64,000 nucleotides of DNA from Amaranthus tricolor (lineage: Eukaryota > Streptophyta > Magnoliopsida > Caryophyllales > Amaranthaceae), in NCBI RefSeq assembly GCF_026212465.1, contig NC_080055.1, forward strand, positions 17,238,515 through 17,302,514, written 5' to 3'. Under the pieces are notes generated by a model. The model searched no databases and was not told where the DNA came from. It saw nothing but the letters and a program-made list of their open reading frames with translations. Made by a program: the position numbers and the translations under genes. Every line of letters starts with the position of its first letter. Position 1 is the stretch's first letter. This document shows positions 26,569-39,133 of this stretch, one piece after another.

Positions 26569-27631
26569 CTACAGGAACTCAGCTACCTTGCAACAATCTA
26601 CGTCCAGCTGCCAAACCCCAAACACTGCCCCTTGTAGTAGCTCCGACATGACAGATCAGCTGCCCTCGCCTACTAATACTCTGATTCAGCAGCCTCTTGC
26701 TGACCAAGAAGACTCACACACATCCGTCGAACATATGGGCCGTGGATTCCGTACAAAATATCCTTCTGTCAAGCTTCGCGACCATGTTACTCACACTGTT
26801 TTTGCTAATAGTCCATCTCTCCCGACTCCAGTTTCCGATTGTCCTTCAGGTACTCCATATCCTCTTGCACATTATATACACTGTGATAATTTTTTTGTCC
26901 ATTATCGAAAGTTTATTACAGCAATAGTTAGTAACAATGATCCAAAGTATTTTAAGGAGGCAATGAAATACGACGGTTGGAGACAGTCTATGCAGGAAGA
27001 AATTCGTGCTCTTGAAAACAATGTTACATGGACTTTGGAGCCTCTTCCTCCGGGCAAAAGAGCTCTCGGTAGCCAGTGGGTTTACAGGACAAAGTTTTTG
27101 TCCAATGGTGAAATTGAAAGACTTAAGTCCCGGTTGGTAGTTCTTGGAAATCATCAGCAAGCAGGTATTGATTACACTGAAACATTTGCTCCAGTTGCTA
27201 AAATGACTACCATTCGGACCTTTTTGGCCATAGCAGCTTCTAAGAATTGGGAACTTCACCAAATGGATGTTCACAATGCTTTTTTGCACGGTGATCTTGA
27301 TGAAGAAGTCTATATGAAGTTGCCTCCCGGATTTCAGAGTTCTGATCCTACTCTCGTTTGTCGATTGAGAAAGTCATTGTATGGCTTGAAACAGGCTCCT
27401 CGATGTTGGTTTGCAAAATTAGTCACAGCTTTGAAAGAGTACGATTTTCTTCAATCTTATTCAGATTATTCATTATTTACATATACTAAGACAAGCATAC
27501 AGATCAATGTCTTAGTATACGTAGATGATCTTATTATATCTGGGAATGATTTCGCTGCGCTGTGTACTTTCAAGTCTTATCTTAGTGATTGTTTCAAAAT
27601 GAAGGACTTGGCTCCTTTGAAATATTTTTTT
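26553..27631 (+). pseudogene. copia reverse transcriptase, frame-shifted segment
   Basis: Continues the polyprotein in a second frame after the G-run change. A Ser/Thr/Pro-rich linker is followed by reverse transcriptase with ETFAPVAKMTTIRTFLAIAA, QMDVHNAFLHGDL and the catalytic YVDD near 27515-27526. The frame is lost again at a seven-T run (27625-27631), where one extra T would explain the shift. The mirror copy in the left arm is cut at the position equivalent to 27083, before the catalytic motifs. Confidence 0.93.
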
Positions 27632-28475
27632 AGGAATAGAGGTGGCCCGGAGTTCTGCGAGTCTGTTTTTATGTCAACGAAAATATACTCTGGACATTAT
27701 TTCTGAAGCAGGAATGTTAGGAGCTAAGCCGATTGGCTTTCCCATAGAGCAGAATCATAAGCTTGGATTGGCTAATGGAGAATTACTTAAAGATCCAGAG
27801 TCGTATCGGAGACTTGTTGGTCGACTGATATATCTTTCTGTCTCTCGTCCAGATCTGGCATATTCTGTTCACATCTTGTCTCAGTTCGTGCAGGAACCCA
27901 GAATTGAGCATTGGGAGGCGGCCTTACTGGTTGTTCGATATTTGAAAGGAACACCAGGACAAGGTATTCTTTTAAGTACAGATTGTGACTTAACTTTACA
28001 GGGATGGTGTGATTCCGATTGGGCCGCCTGCCCCATCACTCGTCGTTCCCTTACAGGTTGGCTCGTGTTCCTTGGCCAATCTCCTGTGTCCTGGAAGACA
28101 AAGAAGCAGCACACTGTTTCACGGTCATCGGCTGGGGCCGAATATCGTTCTATTGCTGCCATCACCTGTGAGTTAAAGTGGTTAAAGGGTTTGTTGTTAA
28201 GCTTGGGTGTGAATCATCCTAAAGCAATTAAATTGTTCTGTGATAGTCAATCCGCCTTACACATTGCAAAGAATCTGGTTTTTCACGAACGAACAAAGCA
28301 CATAGAGATTGACTGTCATTTTGTTCGAGATGCAATCAATGAAGGTTTAATATCTCCGTCTCATGTCTCAACATCATCTCAACTGGCAGATATCTTCACT
28401 AAGGCGCTTGGTAAAATGCAATTTGATAAATTACTCTCCAAGTTGGGCATTCATGACCCTCATGCTCCAACTTGA
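27632..28475 (+). pseudogene. copia reverse transcriptase C-terminus and RNase H
   Basis: A third frame carries the end of the reverse transcriptase (SRPDLAYSVHILSQF) and RNase H with GWCDSDWAACPITRRS, SSAGAEYRS and LFCDSQSALHIA, ending at TGA 28473-28475. The stop overlaps the polypurine tract. RNase H removes the RNA strand during reverse transcription. The domain is full length and looks otherwise undamaged. Confidence 0.93.
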
Positions 28476-28481
28476 GGGGGG
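28474..28481 (+). promoter_or_regulatory. polypurine tract
   Basis: GAGGGGGG lies immediately before the 3' LTR and overlaps the RNase H stop codon. It is the plus-strand priming site. Confidence 0.88.
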
Positions 28482-28677
28482 TATTACGAAAAAATTTATG
28501 AAATATCTTCTAGAATATTGGTCATTAGGAAAATATATTTGTCTAGAATATAATGATTGGTTGTATATTCCATATTATGGCAATTAAGTTATAATTGGTA
28601 GTTTTTAGGAACAACTTGTAATACATATATGCTTTGACTCGGTTAATGAAAGCAAGGATTTTTGGCCAAACTTTTCA
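28482..28677 (+). repeat. copia 3' LTR
   Basis: Starts TATTACGA and ends ACTTTTCA, followed by CATAA. It differs from the 5' LTR at seven positions by eye. It has no mirror in the left arm. Confidence 0.93.
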
Positions 28678-28682
28678 CATAA

Positions 28683-29800
28683 GCTAGAGTAAAACCCTAA
28701 GGGACATGAGTCACTGCAATACAGTAAGCTTTTCTTACTTTTTAATTTTTTCTCTTTATTTCCTACTATTTTCCTGTTCTTCACTAAGTTCTCTTTTCTT
28801 ATTCTTTTTGATGGCTCAAATATCAAATCTTAATGGAGAGACAATCGTTTTCTGGGTCGAGGCTTTTGACGATTTGGTGCATGATCAATGGCAACCTGGT
28901 ACGCCACCGTTACGCGTTTTGGGTCGACCATCCCACAATCTGGGTAACTTAGAATGTAGTAAATCTAATGGGATGAAAGGAGTATAACAACATTCAACAA
29001 GATTCAAACCCAAGAGGGTTTGTTACTGTGATCTTAATATCAAAACGATAGAAATGCTCTATATCTACACAAATTCAAATCAATTCAAGAAATATTAAAT
29101 AAATGCGGAGAAATTACTCGCAACTCATGGACGTCAGCCACAAAAAATTACTCATTTCTATTTGCTGTTTTTAATTTCCATTTAATACAATTCTATTTCT
29201 TATTCCCTAAAAAATCTTTCTATTTATATCAATTTTTTTTAAACATAATTATCATTAGTCATCTAATCTAAATTTTAGTATTTTTGATGCTTATGGCCCT
29301 ATCATTTTTCCAATAACTTTAGTTTAAAATTTTTATAATGCTTATCATTCTAACGTATTTATCACTTACTTTATTTCAATATTTTTTAATGTTTGTGGTA
29401 TTCATATTTTTTCTACAAATTTTTATTTTATATATGATTTCTACTTTTTCTCTATTAATTTTATTTTAATTGTATTATCTCCTTTTCAAGGTGATGGGCT
29501 TAATTAAGAACTTAGGGTTTTTAGATAACGTCTTTGTAGGGGTTTATTACTGTGACAGATTGTGCTATTTCTTGATAAGTGGTAATTTAATCCTATTTTA
29601 TAAAGATAGGTACATCACTATTCATTTATATTATTAATCTAAAGTGTGGAGATGTATGTTGTTTAATGTTTAACTACATTTATTTACATAAGTTTGGATC
29701 TATTGTTTTTCCCAAATATCAGTACCAACGGTGTCATGAAATGCTATAAGATCAATAGATTCAGTGCTATCTTGTGACAGTGGACCCAAATATCAGTATA
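28683..29800. other. right flank of copia, no gene
   Basis: Non-coding. A 93-codon open frame at 28706-28987 has no recognisable similarity. About 29190-29500 resembles the diverged MITE at 6205-6616 (shared phrases such as TTTCAATATTTT and TCCACTAA-like blocks), but its ends are unclear. Confidence 0.35.
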
Positions 29801-29829
29801 GATTCAGTGCTATCAGTACCTCCATTTCG

Positions 29830-31130
29830 CGATGGATCCATTCAAGAGCTCACCAACCTTGTTAATAATTTCTAATCGCCTCACCTTGAGTAGCTTTAAC
29901 AGCATCTTCCAAATCAAAATCATATAAAACCCATGTGCCATGTATCAAAATGAAATTTTGCTGATTAATCCATTTCATACTCTAATAATTGTCTAATTGC
30001 AGTTTCTTGCTTTATGCTATACGGTACAGCAGTAAGGGGATCGCCAGTAGGTTCAGAATAAATGAAATGCATGGAGAGAACCACAAGTTATATTAAAAAC
30101 TATCATGAACCCTATTGGGAAGACCATCCAAAACAATATAAGCTCTTTAGTTCATGAATTTGGAAATAGTAGAATTGTAGAAAATAGAAATGAAGGAAAA
30201 TATTATCTCCTTCACAAATTATCAAATGTAACTACTTTGAAAATAATGGTGGAATATGATCCAAAAACAAAGTTGAAAATTTTTGATTTGCTAACCAATA
30301 AATTTAAGCCAATTCCTGATTTCCAAATGAAATCATCATTCTCAAATATAGCATAAATGTATTAAACGTTGAAAAAAAAAACTATAATATACGACTAATA
30401 TATTGCTACCTCCATAGTACTTGATATGTTGTTGAGATGTAGAAGATGAACATTGCGCATCAAAAGAGTTGAAAACAACATCATGAACAGTGTTATTCTG
30501 TGTAAGCTGCTTACTTTTGTTTGTTTTATTAGATTGGCTATAATGATCAACTTCTGTAGAAACCGAACGTTTGCTCTTGTAACGTTTAATAGATACACTT
30601 GCACTCAAACGACCTCCATTATTACAGTTTATAGATTGTACATTCGTTAACAATGCTTTTGTGACTTCAATAAATAAAACTCAATCATGCACTAAATATT
30701 ATAAAACTCAACATCTAACAATGCAACACAAATACAAAATATTAGTAATATGTTAATACCAGTATTATGTTCTTCAATTTGATTCTATTGCAAATCGTAA
30801 GTGAAACACTGTGTAGCAGAACATGCAGGACTACCACTATGAAAAATAAAATCATATATTACATGTGTGACCTCACTGAAAGTAGGGGTATTCTGTATAA
30901 TTCATTTACTTTTGTACAGTTTTTTAGATGAACTGCAACTATACTGTTTTTTTAGCAGAAGTTGTAAGATAACCAGCTTCAGCGTCAGAGTCATAGATTG
31001 TATGGCTTTCAACGTTGCGTAAAAAAAGTCAAATTATAGTTTTGCATTAAAAAACAACAAAAATTTAATGTATCACTATTAAACCAAATGCTAATAGTAC
31101 CTTTAAGGTTATATTATGCGTTGATAAGCT
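29830..31130 (-). pseudogene. coding-like islands of an unrecognised decayed gene
   Basis: On the minus strand several blocks have coding quality and intron-like gaps: about 30665-30400 (SASVSIKRYKSKRSVSTEVD, then a Ser/Asn/Thr/Gln-rich stretch) and about 30985-30780. The second resembles the first with stops (YKSK, IIQNT, ACSATQC). Another block at about 30030-29830 reads FHFDTWHMGF and DLEDAVKATQGEA in shifting frames. I do not recognise the family. An 83-codon plus-strand open frame at 30105-30356 is also unidentified. It could be a transposon ORF fragment. Confidence 0.25.
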
Positions 31131-32589
31131 TCTTGATGCCTCCGATGAACTTATATGTGACAATATAAAAAGCGAAACAAGAGAACTTCAACATTCAATA
31201 TTAGCATCTACTTTACACTATAAAATATGAAAAACGAAAACAGTATTCATTATGTTCACAAGTACAAGAACAACAAAAAGTTTAATTGAATTAAGATTCT
31301 ATTAATATTTACGGTATTTAGTGATACGTAATTAAATATATGTAAAAGACCAAAGTAATAATCATTATGTTAACAAGTACAAGAACCACAAAAAGTTTAA
31401 TTGAATTAAGATTCTATTAACATTTACGATATTTAATGATACATAATTAAATATATGAAAAAGCAGCATTGTGCACCAAAACTGCATTATGCATAAAAAG
31501 GATCTTAGTATGCACTAACTTGCTAGTATCTCCACTTTGATATTTTATTTCGCACACGTTTCCATCATATAACATTTTGATCCATAAGACAAATGTAAAC
31601 AATAATAAATACAGAACTTAAATTAAAAGACGGTAGCATAGTTGATTAGTTGCATTGAAAATTAATCCTTAAAAATAATCACTATAAAAAAAAAAAAAAA
31701 AAAAAAAAAAACCATGCTCACATTATCAAAAATAAACTTTCATGGAAAAATAACAAAAGTGTATAAACTGACCAAATGATCAATAAGATTTTCACATATA
31801 ATCCATGAATCAAAGCAACCATCAATTGCATTTAAACATCATAACAACAAAACACAAAAAACAAGACCTACTAACATAATAAAAAGTAAAAAATAAACGC
31901 CAAATTAAATAATAGACACTTAAGGGTGGTTGGCTAATATCTTAATTTGATCGTCAACTTGTCTTCGGCTATCAATAATAAAAGAAATTGTTAATCAAAC
32001 TGTAAAAGATGTTTGAGCTTTCATTGGATGAATTGAGACCAAGTTTACAAGAATGACACAATGCGTAATTGCTTTCAAATCTTCTTAGTCCATTACTTTT
32101 TAAACAAGCAAAAAACTAAATTTTAATTTTAGCATCAATAATGGCAATATTAAGAACAAATTTGTGTCTTTGTCCTTACTCAAAAATACCCACCTTCCAA
32201 TAGTATGCCATTAATTAAGGCATAATCTTCAGTTGCTCCTTAGTTTCTAGAAAGTCGCGAAGCCATTATTTTAACTTTGTCGGTTCTTGAACATTATTAT
32301 CGCTACACATTCTAAGTCTGTGTTATATTATACTTCATAAATTCGTACAAATTTAATTATTGTACATGTAATTTGGTTTAAAGCATAAATAATTAACAAT
32401 AATAAAGCTTTTCCAACGCAAAAAAAAAACGTGATTAACTTATAAATGAAACAGTCGCATTATTATGAGATTTCATTAGTCGTTTTTAACGCCTAATTTT
32501 TCTTACACATTTGTTCGTTACTAATTATAATTTAATTAGTGATGGTAGTAATTTGAAAAATCTCTACAATGATTAGTAACAAGTAACGT
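31131..32589. other. AT-rich DNA, no gene
   Basis: Non-coding. About 80 bp is repeated directly with small differences near 31250-31330 and 31365-31445 (AGTACAAGAAC, AAAAAGTTTAATTGAATTAAG). A poly-A run of about 28 bases lies at 31685-31711. Confidence 0.5.
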
Positions 32590-35500
32590 AAACTTTTGGA
32601 GGTAAAACTTAAATTTGAGCAACTACCCATAACAGTTCGAGAAAATTTTAATTATTACCCAAGCATATTATATAACCATGATGGGAGTAAATTAAATATT
32701 TCACACATATACAAGTGATTTTTAAACATGAAGTACAAGTTACATAACTTATTACATGTACAACAATTTTTACCCAAACCTTAAACTATCTTAGATAAAC
32801 CTTTGCTACACTATAATAGATCAAATAATGGACAAAAATCACCAAAAAAAACAACCCCAACTAGCCATGCTAAAGTTGTCTCTACTCCCCCCTATAGCCG
32901 TTTGTATACTTACAGATACAAGCTAAAAACTCTACCCAAAATTCCTTTTGTTCTACCCAAAGCTTGTGCATCATTATAAGCATGCAAGAGGCAAATGTTT
33001 GAAGCAAAAACACTCTATTTTCTGAATAATTATTCAGCCATAAACCTCAACACATTGCTCCCAAGTTCATCCATGAACAAACACTAGAATCCTTCAAACT
33101 TTCAACCACTAAAACACCTTCTTTTCTCATCTAATCTTCTTCAAAAATCCATCTAAAACTTCTAAAAATTTATGTTTATAAACTCAAATCTCCCATAAAA
33201 ATAATCTTCATTTCAAGAGCTTTCCATAGACACCAAACTTAAAGAAATTCATTAAGTATAGAGTTAGTTATGTTTATTTCTTTCTTCCACTACTTTTTGT
33301 TAGAATTTCTTCATGTAAAACATATTTTTTAACATGAATCCTTCTATAAACTAAGATCATTATAAAATGGGTATTTTATCTCTAAGACTAAGAAAATCAT
33401 CACTTATACATCTATAAAAATCAGTTATAATGGAAAATAAGAAAATGTATTTCAACAAACATATAAATTTTCTTACTTTAAGGATTTAAGTATAATTATG
33501 GGACTTGATTAAGTATGTTACTTAACATAATAAGTATACTCCAAATATGTTAAAACCATCGCAAGAATTAGTTTAATAACTCCAACTAAGGAAAGTTAAG
33601 TGCATGTTAGAAATCCAAAATTTTTATTGATTTTTGGATGAATGCAATATGTTTAGTTGAAGAGTTGGAGTTGAGACTTGAAAGGTCACCCGAAGTTAGA
33701 ACCACTTCTAAGAATGCGTGGGAGCTTACGTGGGAGCTTACAGAATAATGATATAGGCTTGGAGTCGAGGTATGTCACATGGGGTGATTTTTAAAGGATT
33801 TAAGAACATGTTGGTAAAGTTTGTGTATAAACTTGTTTTTAAAAATAAACTTCCCAAAGAGAAGTTCTTAAATCTTGAAAAATGATGTCAAAATGATAAT
33901 TTTAAGTATGGAATAATTCATTACATGTATTATTTTTGTGGGCATCATGCAGGTTGATTTTATAAATTGTTGTATGTTTAAAGGCATGTTTAACACTATT
34001 TTGTGAAAGTTATTGTAATGAAAATGATTATATGAACTTTGAAAACATTTGAAATTCATTTTAAAAGAAATTTCCAGTAGCTATGTGTTAAAAAATCTCT
34101 TGAATACTTTTTGTTGAAATTATTCGTTAAATTGATATTTTAATGGATTTTAAGGTGTTAAATACTTTTATTATAAAACATAGTATTAGATAAACTCTCC
34201 ATCATCAAAAATAATTATTAAAAGCATATTATAATGTCTCCAACAAGATTTGGCCAGAATATATTTAGTTTGGAATTTTTTCATGATTTTTGAATAATCG
34301 TTAAATTGTTTAACGGTAAATTGTAAAATGGTAAAATATAAAATAATTACCAACCAAAGACATATGGACTTGATATTTTTATCACATACTCAAATGGATA
34401 GTAAGTAAAATTGGTAAAATTGGGAGGGTTTCGTTGACATTTAAGGACCTTAATAATTTTTACTTGGTTATTAATAATCGGTAAGTTAGAAAATGGTAAA
34501 ATATAAAATAAAAGGTGTAATATTGTTGATTAAATTTGGGTAAAAATAGACCTATACCAAAAATTTATAATTATATTAATAACCTACTGCCTCATAGTAT
34601 AAAATAAGTTTAACTTAGATGGTTTATAAATTTTATGAATTCAAGACACCATTTAAATAACGGTAAATACCTAAATTGTCGAAAATAATCCGTAAGATCG
34701 TTATAAATTCGCATAATCGATTATAATCTGATGGGAGAACCCTGAATTCATTTTAAATAAGGTATTATAATGACTTGATTAATTTGGGCCTGGTTGGATA
34801 ATTAATATGTATTTTGTAAATCAATTATCGATTTTATTACCGAAAAAACTATCTCGTATTTAAGAAAATAGTGTTTTATGAAATCTTCTGCCATAATGAT
34901 TTTATAGACTTTTAAATCATATTCTAGTTGTTTTGAATGAATTTCAAAACTCTTTTAAGTTATATTTACTTTAAGAAGGATTGAAACGAAACATTTTAGT
35001 GGTTTCCTTGAAAAATCGTATTGAATTTAATCACTTTTTGTTACGATGCATTTTGATACATGCTAGTGATGCCTCAATATAATACAAAGGTTATGTTTGA
35101 TGATATAATTATGCTAATCATGTTTTACCCATGTGGAAAATATTATGATTTGATTTTGCTAAGTCGCAAATAAAGTATGTTTTGCTGTGTTGCATATAAA
35201 AGATGTTTATCACATGGAAAAAGTTGATATTTTTGACTTTTCAAATGCTATTGAAATAACAAGATATATATTACATACAAAAATGTTTTAGCCTAAATGG
35301 CGGGTACATATGCCACAACAAATGTTGTGTGCATGATTAAACGGCTCACCAATGCTGAGCGCGTATTGTTCACAATACCATTGTGTTATACTTGCCAGAC
35401 ATGTCGCGGACAGTAGACCAACTACCAAACGAGTCACAGGATGACTCACAAAGTACCCATGCAAACTTATGATATGAGTTTGAAATTGATTTGGATCCAT

Positions 35501-36110
35501 TGAAATCCTATGATTTATGATGAAAAATGAGAATTTGAAATGACTATAGAGCCATTGAACTGGGTTTGAATGATAATATGATTTATCAAATGAAAAAGCA
35601 TATTTCAAAATGAATTTACTCAAATCAAAAAGGTTTTAATAACTTGTTTGACAGACACTAGTGTATTTATACTCAGCCTTTTTGCTGATACTATGCTTTA
35701 TATGTTTTTCCAAGGGTTTTGCTTTTAGAGTAATCCCCTATGGCATCTCGACGGAGAATGGATATGCGAGCGGAAGTTGAACCCAAGTTGGAGTATGACT
35801 CCCCTTTTGTTTAGATCTCTTTATTGTATTTGAGAGACTATTAGTTTAGTTGTTTAGATTTAGACTATTTTAAGGATGTAATTTGAACTTTGGACTTATT
35901 TCGATTTGGTTGTAATTTTTCTATATTTTAGACAGTTAAGACTTTCGTTATATTGCTTTGGTTTGGTTTAAATATTTTACTTGGATATTAGTTTGACCTT
36001 TAAGTAACCCCTTAATCGTGTTGGCAAAAGTAAGCTTCCGCATGATTAATACTAAATTCCAGTTAGTGTTTGCCTTCATAATTCGAGGCGGTTACTATAA
36101 ATGTAGCTCC
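32590..36110 (+). repeat. probable long LTR (solo or truncated) of a Ty3/gypsy-like element
   Basis: No coding frame. The style is that of long plant gypsy LTRs: the phrase TTGGAGTCGAGGTATGTCAC, a duplicated GTGGGAGCTTAC (33719-33742), CTCAGCCTTTTTGCTGA, and an end reading GAGGCGGTTACTATA, similar to LTR ends in ...GTTACA. No internal domain or second LTR is present nearby. Boundaries are approximate and no target duplication was identified. Confidence 0.35.
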
Positions 36111-38081
36111 TAACGTTTTCTCTGTACTTCAGTTGCAAAACAATGACCAATACTTTAAACATGACTAAGAAATGGACCACACAAATGGAAAAAATGACAA
36201 CCCTCATAGATGGAAATATGTCTTAGATATCTTAATGACCCTTAAGTGGATTTTGATCTCTATGTACTTGGTCAAGTGTTGTTCAATGGAAGCTAGGAGA
36301 AGATAGTAGAGATGTCACAGAAACTGGTTCCATTTCTTTTGTCAAAGATCATCACAGCAGGTATCCTACACAAGACAACAAAATTCATGGATCAAGATTA
36401 GAGCTTTAGCAAGTGTAAAGGTGTGCAGAATGCTCAACTATATGGGTATGGAAATATGTCTTCACTCCTTAATTTAATTGTAATGTCTATCCTTAGCTTT
36501 CGATTTCAGGCATACAAAGCGTTGGAAGAAGATCCCTGGGGAAATGCAAAATTGGATAGATAAGTATTAACAATTAACTACGCAGCCAAGATGGAAAAAT
36601 GAACTTGGTAAATAGTAAATGAAACCCCAAAAAACATATCCAGATTACTAAGCGCAACACTAATTGCTTTTGATGAACACATCAGTTATAAATGCAAATT
36701 AAAATAGTGAAGTTTATTTATGTAAGATACTCAGATTTTGCAATTAACTAAATAATCTTATTTGCTCTGAGTTACCTATTCAAATTATACGCCAAAAAAT
36801 TATAATTTTAGCAATAAATGTAAACATCATAATTAAAGTTTAATTTATGATTGGTTATGTAATGAAAAGTATTCCTTTTGCCCTTTTTTGAGACAGTTCC
36901 TTCAATCAACTTATCCTTTCCATCAATTCCTCTTAACATACCAAATTCCTCTTACAACAAATATCCTACACTATCACGTTTACCTCAAATTAGGAGTATG
37001 GGCATTTCTTTCTATAATTTGGTGTCTTCTATCAACAGTGTCAACCATGAATTTATTAGTTAAACATGTAGTAAAACTCGTGATACAGGTAATGGGTACG
37101 GGATCATACGGTTTGCCAACAAAAATTATTATGAATTAGCTAAAGAACAAATCAAAATCAAATATAATCCCAAAAATTACGACCAACAAAATCCCAAATA
37201 TTAATCGAAGATAACAAATTCAATGTACATTTCTCTGGTAAGTCAAAGCATAAATCCCTTTGCACGTTAATAGCAAAGAAGGATTACGAAAAATGATTAG
37301 TGAGTTTGGAAATTTTAAATGATTCTAAGGATGGTAGAGAGGATATTTACGTTTGTCCATTTTATCATTCCTATGCATAGTTAACCTTTTTATTTAATAA
37401 AATAAACCTTTTTATTTAATAAAATAAATCTTTTTTATATCTTAAATTCCAAACAAATGTTATTACATGATTTTTAGAAAGTGAAAAGTGTAAATTTACG
37501 TATATTTAATTGTCCTAAACCCTTATCTACAAAAGACATTGGGGTAGTACAATGCTGTTGTATGATGATATATGGCTAATGACCAAAAAAAATTAATAGT
37601 CCTATGAAATCAGTGTGCAAAGAAGTTCAGCTTGTGGCAATTGAAGAGATACAATGCAAATTTGAACGATCTGCATTCACTATAGAATGTTTACGCTGAA
37701 ACAAGAGCATAACGTCACCAAATCCATAGAACAAATGTTGATTTAATACCCAAAACAAAACACCAAATTCTTGACCAAAAACCTTAGGTGTACCATGTTT
37801 AAGATATCGGTTATAGTTTAGCCGAAGAAAAAAACAGTGTAATTTTTCACGATACCCACAAAAAAAACCCAAAAAGATCAAGTTGTAAAAAGTGCTCGTC
37901 ACACATATAATGGGTACGGGATCGCAGGGGTCAACAACAAAAATTATTAAATATAATCCCAAAAATTATAACCAACAAAAACCCCAAATATTAATAAAAA
38001 ATGTAAACATCAGAATCTATTACAGTAACAACTAAAAATACTAAAAATGCAAAGCAACCAAATTAAGCTTACCCAAAAAAC

Positions 38082-38124
<43 letters not shown>

Positions 38125-38685
38125 CACAAAGATTAAGTTGTAAAGAGTGAAAAAATGAAAAAACAAGCTTAATTTCTCAGTAAAACAATAGAGGCAAAGT
38201 CAATTAGCACTATCAACTCATTACCCTCATCTAAATAAAACCATATGATTAACAGAACAAGAATCATAAGCATAAACAGATAACTTGAAAACCTTTACGC
38301 CTGTTTGGTACATGGTATTAGAGGGCTGTAATGGTAATAAAATTAAGTAATAAAAAATTTGGTTGTTTAGATGTCTTCAATGATAATAAAATAAGGTAAT
38401 GAAATTATCAAAAAAGACCATTTTTATTACCATCAAACAACCTGGTATTAGGCTAAAATGATAATGAAATATTACTGTGGTAATAAAATAAGGTAATGTT
38501 GTTTCGAGCTGAAGAAAAAAAATGAACAATATTCAGTAGTGGAGTATAGACGGTTTTTAAAATGTAATAGATCAATAGATAGATAGATATGCGTGAATAG
38601 GATCCTATAACTCAGTGTCATGTTCGTAACGCATTTGATCGTTCATATGATTATATATAAGGCATCCATGTAAAGTGCTTCTTTA
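36111..38685. other. AT-rich DNA with a diverged direct repeat; no gene
   Basis: Direct repeats 37087-37205 and 37906-37997 share GGTAATGGGTACGGGATC-like starts and CCCAAAAATTA-ACCAACAAAA blocks. A poly-A run of about 40 bases lies at 38082-38122. A GCCTGTTTGGTACATGG phrase (38299 onward) with repeated GGTAATAAAATAAGGTAATG looks like a MITE end, but no partner was fixed. Confidence 0.45.
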
Positions 38686-39133
38686 GAGCATCTTTAATGG
38701 TGACCTTAAAAAAAAGGTTATCTTACTATTTCATAATTTTTCTCTCTCTTAAAATTTCATCTTTCAACCTAATTTTATTAACAATGACCTCTTTTAAAAG
38801 GTCATCATCCTCTCTTTCTTACTTTTTTCTACTCCACCTTAATTTATCTCCCTTAATTTATCTAACAATTATCTTTATTTTTTTATAATAATATTTTCAT
38901 GTACAAAGTTAATATAATTTTTTATTTGATTAAAATAGATCTACTATTTTATAATTAAAAACAATTATTCTTTTAATAAAAATAATATTTTTTAATAAAT
39001 ATAAATATAAATATAATTTTTAATAAATATTTTTTAATATTTAAGAAAAATTCGTTAACTTCAAATAAATGTTACCAATGCACATACATAAAATAAATAC
39101 ACAAATTAAAAAACTAAAATTTTAAATGATACA

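Larger units (their letters stand above)
23776..28677 (+). mobile_element. complete Ty1/copia LTR retrotransposon (4902 bp, Ale/Retrofit-like)
   Basis: Two 196-bp LTRs (23776-23971 and 28482-28677) enclose primer binding site, gag, protease, integrase, reverse transcriptase, RNase H and polypurine tract in copia order. A 5-bp duplication CATAA flanks it (23771-23775 and 28678-28682). I count seven differences between the LTRs. Short LTRs, compact size and a UBN2-type gag fit the Ale/Retrofit lineage (inference). Two single-base frame changes, in a G run at 26547-26552 and a T run at 27625-27631, break the polyprotein. Confidence 0.95.
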
